Positions 16,713 through 23,964 of a DNA stretch of 45,516 nt are shown here, one piece after another. The DNA comes from Nanobdellota archaeon (GTDB lineage Archaea; Nanobdellota; Nanobdellia; Parvarchaeales; Parvarchaeaceae), in contig JAJZNV010000022.1 in the NCBI GenBank assembly GCA_021852265.1, positions 1-45,516 on the forward strand. The letters are read 5' to 3'. How positions within the stretch are numbered: the first letter of the stretch is position 1; every line of letters begins with the position of its first letter. The notes below the pieces were generated by a model that was given only the letters and a program-made list of their open reading frames with translations, ran no database searches and was not told the DNA's origin. The position numbers were made by a program, and so were the translations under genes.

Positions 16713-18872
16713 TTACCGGGTGCTCTCAAAGAGCCCGTAAGCGACATCGGCACACCCACCCTTGCGGTCGCAGTATCCGTATTTTTCTTTTAATTTTCTT
16801 TGAACAGTTTCCCTTGCAAGGTTTGTCTTAAAGTTTATATCCGGTCTCATTAAGGTTATAAGACCTTTTACAAGGTTCGGATTCGTTTCGATTATTGCCT
16901 GTGCGATCTCGGCAAGTACCGTATCGTCAACCTTACCATCGTATCTTTCACGTATCCTATTTGATATCGTTGTAGCAATGTCACCAGCGTTCAGTCTTCC
17001 CTCTTTCTCGAGATCAGCTATGAATTTTTTATCTGTCTTTACCATCCTACCGTTATAGGGGAATGTTTCCCTACCAAGTTTCTCCTGGTATTTATGTAGA
17101 ACGTACCTGCTTATGTGCTCCCTAACCGCGTTATCTGCAGTATAACAGTTCGCAACATCCTCACCGGTACCATTTGAGTAAACGTCAAATGCTAAATTCA
17201 TCAGAGCCTTTCCTTTTTCACCGTGTACTCTTACTTTTGTTTCCTCGCTTATCCCTTCCATCGTATTTAGGAACATCTCGAGCCACTCAGTTTGCTTTTC
17301 TCCGCCGAATACCGCGTCAAGGCATAGCTCCTCTTCTTCTGCACGCTTACCATAGAGTTTTGACTGTACAGACCTTGCGTAATCAATAAACTTTGTTATT
17401 GATTTCTGCATCTCCCTGTAAGGAATACCGCGCTTTACACCTTCAGTTATCTCCAGAAGGGTCTTAGAATTCGCTTTTTTCTCAAGTTCCTCTGAAGTTA
17501 TTGTAAGCCCAAGCACTTTCTTTCCATCGTAAAGCTCTGCTTTCTGCTTTGGACTTATATTTGTCTCTTCATCCAACCCGCTCATAACCCATATATATGC
17601 GAGTGTTTTCAAGAATTTCGAGGAGTAATGAAACTTCAGCTTGCCCGCAGATTCTTCGAACATATTCTTCAGTGCCTGCTCCGCAGAACTAAGTTTTGTC
17701 ATCGATTTAAAGAGCAGTGCGTTTGTTCTACCCATAAAGTAATCCTTTAATGTAGAACCCAACTGTGAATACTCATCCAAGTTGGTTGTGCCGAGGAATA
17801 TCGCATCAAATGACTCTTTATAGGACTTGAACCTAGTCATTCTATCTTGTATAAGATCCAGAGCCGGGCTCTTAAACGATTCAGGCGCTTTCAGAACTTC
17901 ACTGAATACTATGATACCACCGCGTGGAGATGGTTTATTCTGTCCTCCTGCTACACCGGCACCGAGGACTAGTGGATTATTATTGTTTCCATTCAATAGT
18001 CCTAATAGACCATAATCTGTGTCTCCTCCGAAAACTGCTTTATAATCTAGGTTCTTCTCACCCAGGGCGATTGATGGCTTCACGACCGAGGCTATCTCAT
18101 TTTCAGAGGCCCTCTCTATACTCACAAGCCGCATCAATATCTCCTGCACAGTCTCCCTGTTTGCATCCAAGTCACCCAAGGTTTTTTCGAGTATTGTTTC
18201 TATGGAGGATTTGGTCCAAGTAGCAGATGAACTTTCCGATCCAAAGTCTATGTATATCTTTTTCCACGATTCGGATGTCGCATTGTTTATTTCAGAAATC
18301 ACTTCATCAAGCTTCTGTGATATCTGCGGGTACTGGGATCCAAGAAAAACTGAAAGGGCAGTGTGTGGTGCTAAGCCCGGTGCAAGAAATACCTTCTTGA
18401 AATTTCCGAAAGTCGATCTCATCTCCGTCCTAAATTCCTCAAATTTGAGCCTCGAGGGGAACAGGTCTTTTACAGCTTCCAGTGAACCGTCATCGACGTT
18501 GGCCTTCAACATGTATAGATCGTTCGTTTTTTCACCGTATACTTTTAAGGTCTCACCTATTATCTTTTCGCTTTCAGATTTACCGGATGCGGTTGGACCT
18601 ATGAACAGATTCAACTTGCTTCGTTCCTGTGGACTCTGCGTTGCAGATTTGAGTATCGTCATAAATGTATCTATCTGCTGGTCTAACCCATACAAATTAT
18701 TTATTCTTCTCCTGTCGTTTGGTTGTAAACGGATAAAATTCCAAGTGCCATCAGTTCTTCCATACGAAGAAAGTGCTGCGTAACCTCTTTGCGCGGCATT
18801 AAAAAAGACTTCTGGTTTTCCTTTTGCGAATTCCAAGAATTCGTCAAGAGACATTCGTGCTTTCAATGACAT
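16713..18872 (-). CDS. prkA: PrkA family serine protein kinase (AAA+)
   Basis: A 719-residue PrkA protein. Walker A is IGPTASGKSESEK (GPTASGKS at 92-99). The C-terminus ends with KLKEKYGYCDRKGGCADVAY, very like the EK.GYC tail of YeaG/PrkA. PrkA proteins combine an AAA+ module with kinase or protease activity and respond to starvation or stress. A GTG at 18890 could add six residues, but ATG 18872 has a strong Shine-Dalgarno (GGGAGGAGG) five bases upstream, so it is taken. First gene of the PrkA-PrkA-DUF444-SpoVR operon. Confidence 0.9.
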   Translation of the reverse strand: MSLKARMSLDEFLEFAKGKPEVFFNAAQRGYAALSSYGRTDGTWNFIRLQPNDRRRINNLYGLDQQIDTFMTILKSATQSPQERSKLNLFIGPTASGKSESEKIIGETLKVYGEKTNDLYMLKANVDDGSLEAVKDLFPSRLKFEEFRTEMRSTFGNFKKVFLAPGLAPHTALSVFLGSQYPQISQKLDEVISEINNATSESWKKIYIDFGSESSSATWTKSSIETILEKTLGDLDANRETVQEILMRLVSIERASENEIASVVKPSIALGEKNLDYKAVFGGDTDYGLLGLLNGNNNNPLVLGAGVAGGQNKPSPRGGIIVFSEVLKAPESFKSPALDLIQDRMTRFKSYKESFDAIFLGTTNLDEYSQLGSTLKDYFMGRTNALLFKSMTKLSSAEQALKNMFEESAGKLKFHYSSKFLKTLAYIWVMSGLDEETNISPKQKAELYDGKKVLGLTITSEELEKKANSKTLLEITEGVKRGIPYREMQKSITKFIDYARSVQSKLYGKRAEEEELCLDAVFGGEKQTEWLEMFLNTMEGISEETKVRVHGEKGKALMNLAFDVYSNGTGEDVANCYTADNAVREHISRYVLHKYQEKLGRETFPYNGRMVKTDKKFIADLEKEGRLNAGDIATTISNRIRERYDGKVDDTVLAEIAQAIIETNPNLVKGLITLMRPDINFKTNLARETVQRKLKEKYGYCDRKGGCADVAYGLFESTR

Positions 18873-18877
18873 AATTT

Positions 18878-18930
18878 CCTCCTCCCTCACTATTTTTACA
18901 GAATAATTGAGTAAATTGTTACTTATATAC
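18878..18930 (-). promoter_or_regulatory. Promoter and Shine-Dalgarno of the prkA operon
   Basis: The minus-strand TATA box GTATATAAGT (18921-18930) predicts a start near 18899 and a leader of about 27 bases. GGGAGGAGG at 18878-18886 lies five bases before the ATG and complements the 16S 3' end. This leadered, strong-SD design differs from the leaderless genes around it. Further upstream (18931-19023) the DNA is very AT-rich with nothing else recognisable. Confidence 0.65.
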
Positions 18931-19023
18931 CTAATCTTTAATAAATTTTCAAGAAATTTTATTATAATTTGTAATTATTACAATTAAATATCTTTTTAAG
19001 CTTTTCGTGTCCACCGTGCGATA

Positions 19024-19467
19024 TCAAATATCAATTCTCATCTCAACTTCGCCGGTTTTGTGAAACGAACATTTTTCGTAGAACGGCACGTTATCGACTG
19101 AGCAGTTCAATATAACTTTGTAACACTTTACCTCTTTTGCTTTCTCGACAAGAAATCCTACGAGCTGTGCCCCTATCCCCTTCCCTCTATAAGTAATGTC
19201 TGTTACAACATTTTCTATGTGACCGTAAGGTCTTCCGCCGTGAGATAGGTTCAGCTGTACGATTAAGGTTGCGGTACCGATGAGCTTATTGTCTTGTTCA
19301 TAAACGGCGACGACATAATCTTTATTCTTAAGCATTCCTCCCAATGTTCTCTCAAGAATTACCCTGGATGTATTTTCATCCTCTGCTTTTTTTGCACTAA
19401 GCTGAAAAATTAATTTTAGGAGATTATCCAAGTCCCTTAATTCAGCTATTCGAATGTTCGAAACCAT
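19024..19467 (-). CDS. GNAT acetyltransferase resembling glucosamine-6-phosphate N-acetyltransferase (GNA1)
   Basis: A 147-residue single-domain GNAT enzyme. The acetyl-CoA loop is YRGKGIGAQLVGFLVEKA (about 93-110). Around it the order GHIENVVTD, then CYKVILNC, then NVPFYEKCSF, then VEMRI follows from memory the pattern of eukaryotic GNA1 (GHIED..., CYKIILDC, NVKFYEKCGF, VEMQI). GNA1 acetylates glucosamine-6-phosphate. The gene is seven bases downstream of a sugar nucleotidyltransferase that lacks its own acetyltransferase domain and follows a sugar mutase, so a place in UDP-GlcNAc synthesis is plausible. A generic GNAT with another amine substrate remains possible. Confidence 0.75.
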   Translation of the reverse strand: MVSNIRIAELRDLDNLLKLIFQLSAKKAEDENTSRVILERTLGGMLKNKDYVVAVYEQDNKLIGTATLIVQLNLSHGGRPYGHIENVVTDITYRGKGIGAQLVGFLVEKAKEVKCYKVILNCSVDNVPFYEKCSFHKTGEVEMRIDI

Positions 19468-19474
19468 AGTAAAC

Positions 19475-20200
19475 TTATAGATTTCCTGATTTATTTATAT
19501 CTTTGTCGTGGAAATATCTCTCTGCCTCCTTTAATTGCTCCGGTGTGTTTATGCCGAACCAGAACGGAATCTTTTCCACATGGAATTTTATTCCTCTTGA
19601 TATTAACGGTTTTATGGCTGCGGTAAGGTACCTCTCGCCATTTTTAGGATCTGGCTTTATTTCTGTGTAAATATCGAAAAACGACTTCGGCATTATATAT
19701 ATCCCCGTGTTCGCCAGCCCCCTCCCAGTTTTTTGTTTTTCAAGAATCTCAGTAATATCTCCTGTTTCATTAGCAACGATAAAGCCATACGTACTTACGT
19801 CCTCAACCTCAAAGCCGAAAACTATCGGAGATTCGCTCGCTTTTAACCTCTCCAAGTCGATATCGGAAATATCATCGCCCATCAGGACCAAAAACAAATC
19901 TTCATTTATTGCATCCTTGGCTGCAAAAAGTGCTGCGGCAGTACCGCTGTCCGACCCTTGTAAACAATATTCTACAGGGAAGTTTTTCAGTTTCTCTGCA
20001 AAAATGTTTTTATTTTTATGGTTAACTACAACTATCACTTTAAACCCTGCAGAAAGCAATTTTTCTATCTTTCTAGATATTATAGGTTTTCCGCCGATCT
20101 CGAGAAGAGGTTTTGGAGTGTTTAGGATCGTCGGTTCTTTTGTCCCAGTTTTCATTCTCTTGCCTTCGCCTGCAGCCAGAATCACCGCTTCTCTAATCAT
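19475..20200 (-). CDS. Sugar-1-phosphate nucleotidyltransferase (possible GlcNAc-1-P uridylyltransferase)
   Basis: A 241-residue single-domain NTP transferase. The N-terminus has AVILAAGEGKRMKTGT and KPLLEIGGKPII, the nucleotide-binding signature; LVLMGDDISD is the metal-binding loop near residue 105; ANTGIYIMPKSFF and GERYLTAAIKPLI line the sugar site. It stops before any left-handed beta-helix, so unlike typical GlmU-type archaeal enzymes of about 400 residues it cannot acetylate. It overlaps the upstream mutase gene by eight bases and is followed by the GNA1-like gene. UTP and GlcNAc-1-phosphate are the favoured substrates by context. Confidence 0.85.
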   Translation of the reverse strand: MIREAVILAAGEGKRMKTGTKEPTILNTPKPLLEIGGKPIISRKIEKLLSAGFKVIVVVNHKNKNIFAEKLKNFPVEYCLQGSDSGTAAALFAAKDAINEDLFLVLMGDDISDIDLERLKASESPIVFGFEVEDVSTYGFIVANETGDITEILEKQKTGRGLANTGIYIMPKSFFDIYTEIKPDPKNGERYLTAAIKPLISRGIKFHVEKIPFWFGINTPEQLKEAERYFHDKDINKSGNL

Positions 20201-21569
20201 CCCCTACCTCCTTGCTAACCAGTGTTTCACCGAGGACCTGAAATTTATCGCATTTCTCTTTCGTCTTACCTTCTGCGTTTACACGTATAATCGGTGAGGT
20301 GTTCGATGCCCTTACTAAAACCCTGCCATCATCATTGTATAAGAGCACTCCATCTATATCTATCAGCTTGTATGGCATAGATTTGGCTTTTTTAGTTATT
20401 TTATTTATGACTATGAACTTTTTTGTGTCTGCACAGGCTATTTCTTTCATCTTGCTGGTGAAGTAGATCGGTATTTCGTCAACTAACTCTGAAAGCCGCT
20501 TCCCGGAAACTGTCATCGCTTCCAGTATTTTCAAGCTTCCGAATATTGCGTCATCTGCGCAATTCATGTCTGGGAAGGCCAAGTGACCGGAATACTGCCC
20601 GCCGAGAAGTGCATGCTGCTTTAAAACCTCATACGCACAATAACTGTGTCCCACACGTACAACTACTGGTTCGCCCCCCAGTTTTTTTATGTAGTCGCTA
20701 ACTGCCGATGAACAAGTCACGTCCTGTATTATTTTTCTCCCAGGATGCACCATAAGCGCATATTTAGCCAATAGAGGGATAGTTATATTTCCAGAGGCAA
20801 ATATCCTCCCTTTCTCATCGACAAACGCCACTCTATCCCCATCACAATCATAACCTATTCCGAGGTCTGCGTTCTCAGTGATAACTTTTTTCCTTAGGCC
20901 TTGCAAAGACTCTTCAGAAGGCTCAGACGCTCTGTTGGGAAAGGTTCCATCGAGTTCTTTGTTTATAAAAATCCCTTCTTCTTTAAACTTAGTTAGTATG
21001 CTTGGAACAACAAGCGAAGTCACACTATTTGCAAAATCAAAAACTATTTTTAGCCCTTTCTTGATATTAACTTTTGAAGAAACGTAATTGACATAATCTT
21101 GTGATGGGTCAACGTGCGTAATGCCCCCCTTCACTCCTTTTATGAATTTGCCACTGGAAAAAATTTCTCTTATCCGCTCTAAACCAGTGCCTTCGGAAAG
21201 TGTTAACCCGGTCTTATCACTTAGCTTAAAGCCATTCCATTCGGGTGGAAGATGCGATGCAGTTATCATGACACCTCCTGCTAATTTATTCCACCACGTA
21301 CCGAAATACAGCAATGGTGTTGGCGAAAGACCAAAATCTACCACTGTGCACCCTGTGTAGAGCAGGCCTTTTATTAAAGCAGCGTGTAACGAATCGCTGC
21401 TAAGCCTAACATCCCTAGCGACACCGACCTTGCTACCATCCCCAAGAGATGTACCAAATGCTTTTCCGATATTCTCTGCGATTTCTTCATTAAGATCTTT
21501 CCCGTATATACCACGGACATCGTAGGCTCTAAAAACATCCGTTGCTGTTTCACCTGCTTTTCGTGCCAT
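20193..21569 (-). CDS. Phosphomannomutase/phosphoglucosamine mutase family protein
   Basis: A 458-residue alpha-D-phosphohexomutase with all four domains. The phosphoserine loop is ITASHLPPEWNGFKL (Ser near 103), the metal loop is YDCDGDRVAF near 245, the sugar-binding loop is GGQYSGHLAF near 325, and the C-terminal phosphate-binding loop is VRASNTSPIIRVNAEG. It interconverts hexose 6- and 1-phosphates. With the downstream nucleotidyltransferase and GNA1-like enzyme the likely substrate is GlcNAc-6-phosphate or GlcN-6-phosphate; mannose or glucose phosphates cannot be excluded. First gene of a three-gene operon. Confidence 0.9.
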   Translation of the reverse strand: MARKAGETATDVFRAYDVRGIYGKDLNEEIAENIGKAFGTSLGDGSKVGVARDVRLSSDSLHAALIKGLLYTGCTVVDFGLSPTPLLYFGTWWNKLAGGVMITASHLPPEWNGFKLSDKTGLTLSEGTGLERIREIFSSGKFIKGVKGGITHVDPSQDYVNYVSSKVNIKKGLKIVFDFANSVTSLVVPSILTKFKEEGIFINKELDGTFPNRASEPSEESLQGLRKKVITENADLGIGYDCDGDRVAFVDEKGRIFASGNITIPLLAKYALMVHPGRKIIQDVTCSSAVSDYIKKLGGEPVVVRVGHSYCAYEVLKQHALLGGQYSGHLAFPDMNCADDAIFGSLKILEAMTVSGKRLSELVDEIPIYFTSKMKEIACADTKKFIVINKITKKAKSMPYKLIDIDGVLLYNDDGRVLVRASNTSPIIRVNAEGKTKEKCDKFQVLGETLVSKEVGDD

Positions 21570-21845
21570 GTCAGTCTATAATTTAAAATCTATTGATATA
21601 TAATATATCGTTTTGTATCACTCTTAGTTTAAGATTGTTGTGACTATAAATATTTTAGACTTTGGCACTTGCTGCATTTTAATAAGTATAACTATTTTTC
21701 TCACCGGCTTATAAAAAGCACTGGAATAATGCTACCGAAACAAATGAGATTATATATAATTTCACCATTTTAAAGTATAGAAATCTTTATATACTAGTTC
21801 TATTCTATAAAACGATAATAATAAGTAAAAAAAGGAGGTAAAAAT
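21570..21845. promoter_or_regulatory. Divergent AT-rich intergenic region
   Basis: 276 bases between the mutase gene (minus) and the zinc-ribbon gene (plus). Plus-strand CTTTATATA at 21785-21793 is the likely TATA box for the gene at 21846, giving a leader of about 30 bases that contains AAAGGAGGT at 21832-21840. Minus-strand TATA-like sequences lie near 21583-21607 for the mutase. A further TATA-like GGCTTATAAAAAGC at about 21708-21721 could drive a short transcript, but no RNA or ORF was recognised. Confidence 0.5.
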
Positions 21846-22454
21846 ATGGTAAATTATTTCAGTGAGGGTGGAGTAAAAATGCCTGCACTTTACTCAGACA
21901 AAGTTCTTTCTGGGAGAAGCAGTCTCGAAAAGGCGCTGCAGGATGCGGCTAATACCGTCGGGCTTTCTGTAGAATATATGGATAGCTCTGATAAACTGAC
22001 TGCATCGCGTTATACTGTGGAAAAGGAAGTATCAGAAACCGCAGAAAAGGGATTTTTCAAAAAGAAACCTATAACAACCATTACGAAATTTAATGTAGGC
22101 ACAATATACATTGGTTTGACACCAATGAGTACCGATGCGGCAACATCATCAAAAAAATGTCCTATATATCTCGTCAATGCAATGCCCTGGAACCGCTATC
22201 ATTTTCTAGAGGTCCACACTTCTCACAAGGAGACTAGTAATAAAGAGTTGGATGAGAATTTTCAATTGCTAAAACAACTGGGAATGGAGATACACCGCAA
22301 GTTAGGAAATGATGTCGTATTAGAAACTGCGACAAGTTGGGATATGACTATAAAGGAAGGGTTCGCAAAAGAAATGGAACAGCTACGCACATGTGAATAC
22401 TGCGGATTAGGCACATTTATGGGTAAATCTTGCAGACACTGCGGTGCCCCGTAA
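21846..22454 (+). CDS. Hypothetical protein with C-terminal zinc ribbon, 202 aa
   Basis: I do not recognise the main domain. The last 25 residues form a CxxC-x10-CxxC zinc ribbon (TCEYCGLGTFMGKSCRHCGA). The N-terminal two-thirds looks like a mixed alpha/beta domain (KFNVGTIYIGLTP, CPIYLVNAMPWNRYHFLEVHT) with a helix LDENFQLLKQLGMEIHRKLG before the ribbon. No membrane span is visible. The ATG at 21846 has an excellent Shine-Dalgarno; an internal ATG at 21879 is a weaker alternative. It forms a pair with the next gene, 13 bases apart, so the products may act together. Confidence 0.7.
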   Translation: MVNYFSEGGVKMPALYSDKVLSGRSSLEKALQDAANTVGLSVEYMDSSDKLTASRYTVEKEVSETAEKGFFKKKPITTITKFNVGTIYIGLTPMSTDAATSSKKCPIYLVNAMPWNRYHFLEVHTSHKETSNKELDENFQLLKQLGMEIHRKLGNDVVLETATSWDMTIKEGFAKEMEQLRTCEYCGLGTFMGKSCRHCGAP

Positions 22455-22467
22455 ATGAGGTAAAAAT

Positions 22468-22992
22468 ATGACAAACGAAAATCTCAATGAACTACTTGAG
22501 CACGGCAAAGAAGTGGATAGAATAGTTTCCAAAAGAATAAAGATGGCAAGGAAAAAACATATATACGAAAAGGCGGCAATGATTGCAACCGAACTTGGAA
22601 CGCTAAAATCCCTGGGCTATGAATATCCATTTAAATGCTTCGATGGCAGAAGTCCTGACAAAATTCCCGAGATTCGAGTGGAATATGACGCTCAGATTCA
22701 GTCAGTAAAAATAAGTTATCGTGATGAGCCGGTCTTTTTGGGATCGCAAGACCTGCGTCCACTTTGGCAACCGAAAGCTTGGAGCCATACACCAACTTGG
22801 TGTACCCCTACTAGGTATATCCCTGGCATTTGGGAATCTTATCTAGATAGAATATACTTGGATGCCAAGTCAACAAAAGAGGAGCGTTTAAGAAAAGATG
22901 CTGAAGAAAAGCGTGAGTACGCCTCCGCAGCTAAAAAAGGAAGGCTAACTGAGTTAATAAAAAATTTCGGTATAAACAAAAAGGGCGACTGA
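22468..22992 (+). CDS. Hypothetical protein, 174 aa
   Basis: I do not recognise a family. Both ends are helical and charged (LEHGKEVDRIVSKRIKMARKKHIYEKAAMIA; KSTKEERLRKDAEEKRE), consistent with coiled coil. The middle is aromatic and proline-rich (RPLWQPKAWSHTPTW, RYIPGIWESYLDRIYL). It is probably soluble. The start is preceded by GAGGTAAAAATATG, identical over 14 bases to the start region of the gene before it, so the pair is probably co-regulated at translation. Confidence 0.7.
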   Translation: MTNENLNELLEHGKEVDRIVSKRIKMARKKHIYEKAAMIATELGTLKSLGYEYPFKCFDGRSPDKIPEIRVEYDAQIQSVKISYRDEPVFLGSQDLRPLWQPKAWSHTPTWCTPTRYIPGIWESYLDRIYLDAKSTKEERLRKDAEEKREYASAAKKGRLTELIKNFGINKKGD

Positions 22993-23030
22993 TAAAAGCT
23001 CGTAAGTCCAACCTATCTTTTATAAAAAAA

Positions 23031-23116
23031 CGCCCCAGGCGGGATTCGAACCCGCGTCCCCAACGTTTCCTGAAAACTAGACAGGCTGAGATCCTAGGCC
23101 GCTAGACTACTGGGGC
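23031..23116 (-). tRNA. tRNA-Asp (GTC) with a 13-base intron
   Basis: An 86-base gene. The acceptor stem GCCCCAG/CTGGGGC and T-stem GCGGG/CCCGC pair perfectly around TTCGAAT, and the discriminator is G, as in archaeal tRNA-Asp. The anticodon stem TCAGC/GTTGG encloses 20 bases, so about 13 must be an intron. Removing 23067-23079 (between positions 36 and 37) leaves the loop CTGTCAC with anticodon GTC; a 37/38 cut is also possible. No CCA is encoded. The first 23 bases overlap the end of the homing endonuclease gene. Confidence 0.85.
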
Positions 23117-23912
23117 TTATATCTTTAGGAAACTTTATGTAACTATTTAAAGTTTTTGTCAGCTTAAAATGTTTTATAGGTTCAGTGATACCTATATCAT
23201 TATAGAAATTAAGTAGATTCTCATATTTGCTTATAATTACAGTATAAAGAGTAAAATAATGCTTCTGTTTAGAGGCATAAATATGACTGCTTATCCCAAG
23301 AAGGTTAAGCATTCCGGAAGCCTGTTTAACCAACTGTTTTGAAGTTGATGAAAAGGATACCCTCTTGTGTGGTACGTCAACAGTTCCATCAGAAGCTACT
23401 AATCCCCTTATTACACCCTTCAAGAGTTCGGTAGAATAATCCTTAGGCTCGTATCTCAATCTAACTGAATGTGTTTTGTTCTGCCCGTACCATACATATT
23501 TTCTTAATATCTCGTATATCTTTCTTCCACAGACTCCTAAAATAATATAGTTGAGATTGGTTTTCCAATGTTTTAATTCTTTACCAAAAACGTTTGTGGA
23601 TATATTTGTTAGACGGTCGGCATATTTGTTTTCCCCAGGACCGAGATAAAAACATATTTTGTATGCAGAATCGACATCATGTTTAAAATATCCGTCCCCC
23701 ATAAAAAATCCTATAAATTCTCCTAATTCCGATTCTGCGAGAGGATTGAAGCTGACCTTTTTTAATTCTCTTTTTTTACCAAAAGTTCTTGCAAGCATGT
23801 TACATATGCTCGTTCTATTTACTCCGTAAATTTTAGAAATTTCTTTATATGTATATCCCATTTTTCTGTAATGTAATATCTGTTCTAAGTTTTCTATAGA
23901 AAGTTTAACCAT
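23094..23912 (-). CDS. LAGLIDADG homing endonuclease with N-terminal HTH
   Basis: A 272-residue free-standing endonuclease. Residues about 6-45 form a helix-turn-helix (YTYKEISKIYGVNRTSICNML). Two LAGLIDADG motifs follow: GEFIGFFMGDGY (64-75) and LLKGVIRGLVASDGTV (163-178), each ending in the catalytic Asp, so it should act as a monomer. The last codons (SPSSLAA and the TAG stop) are the first 23 bases of the tRNA-Asp gene. No intron or intein host surrounds it. A TATA-like TTATAAATG about 23 bases upstream predicts its own leaderless mRNA. The cleavage site is unknown; the tRNA-Asp 5' region is the natural candidate. Confidence 0.88.
   Translation of the reverse strand: MVKLSIENLEQILHYRKMGYTYKEISKIYGVNRTSICNMLARTFGKKRELKKVSFNPLAESELGEFIGFFMGDGYFKHDVDSAYKICFYLGPGENKYADRLTNISTNVFGKELKHWKTNLNYIILGVCGRKIYEILRKYVWYGQNKTHSVRLRYEPKDYSTELLKGVIRGLVASDGTVDVPHKRVSFSSTSKQLVKQASGMLNLLGISSHIYASKQKHYFTLYTVIISKYENLLNFYNDIGITEPIKHFKLTKTLNSYIKFPKDISPSSLAA
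23144..23151 (-). promoter_or_regulatory. TATA box of tRNA-Asp, inside the endonuclease coding region
   Basis: Minus-strand TTTAAATA, centred about 31 bases before the tRNA 5' end. It is also read as codons near the C-terminus of the upstream endonuclease (KTLNSYIK), so coding sequence and tRNA promoter share the same bases. Confidence 0.5.
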
Positions 23913-23964
23913 ATCAATCCAATAGCTTATACATTTATAATAACTATCGTTATTTAGGTCTTTC

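Noticed and set aside
19707-20297. 196-codon plus-strand ORF opposite the nucleotidyltransferase
   Set aside because: Antisense to clear catalytic motifs; no domain or start signal.
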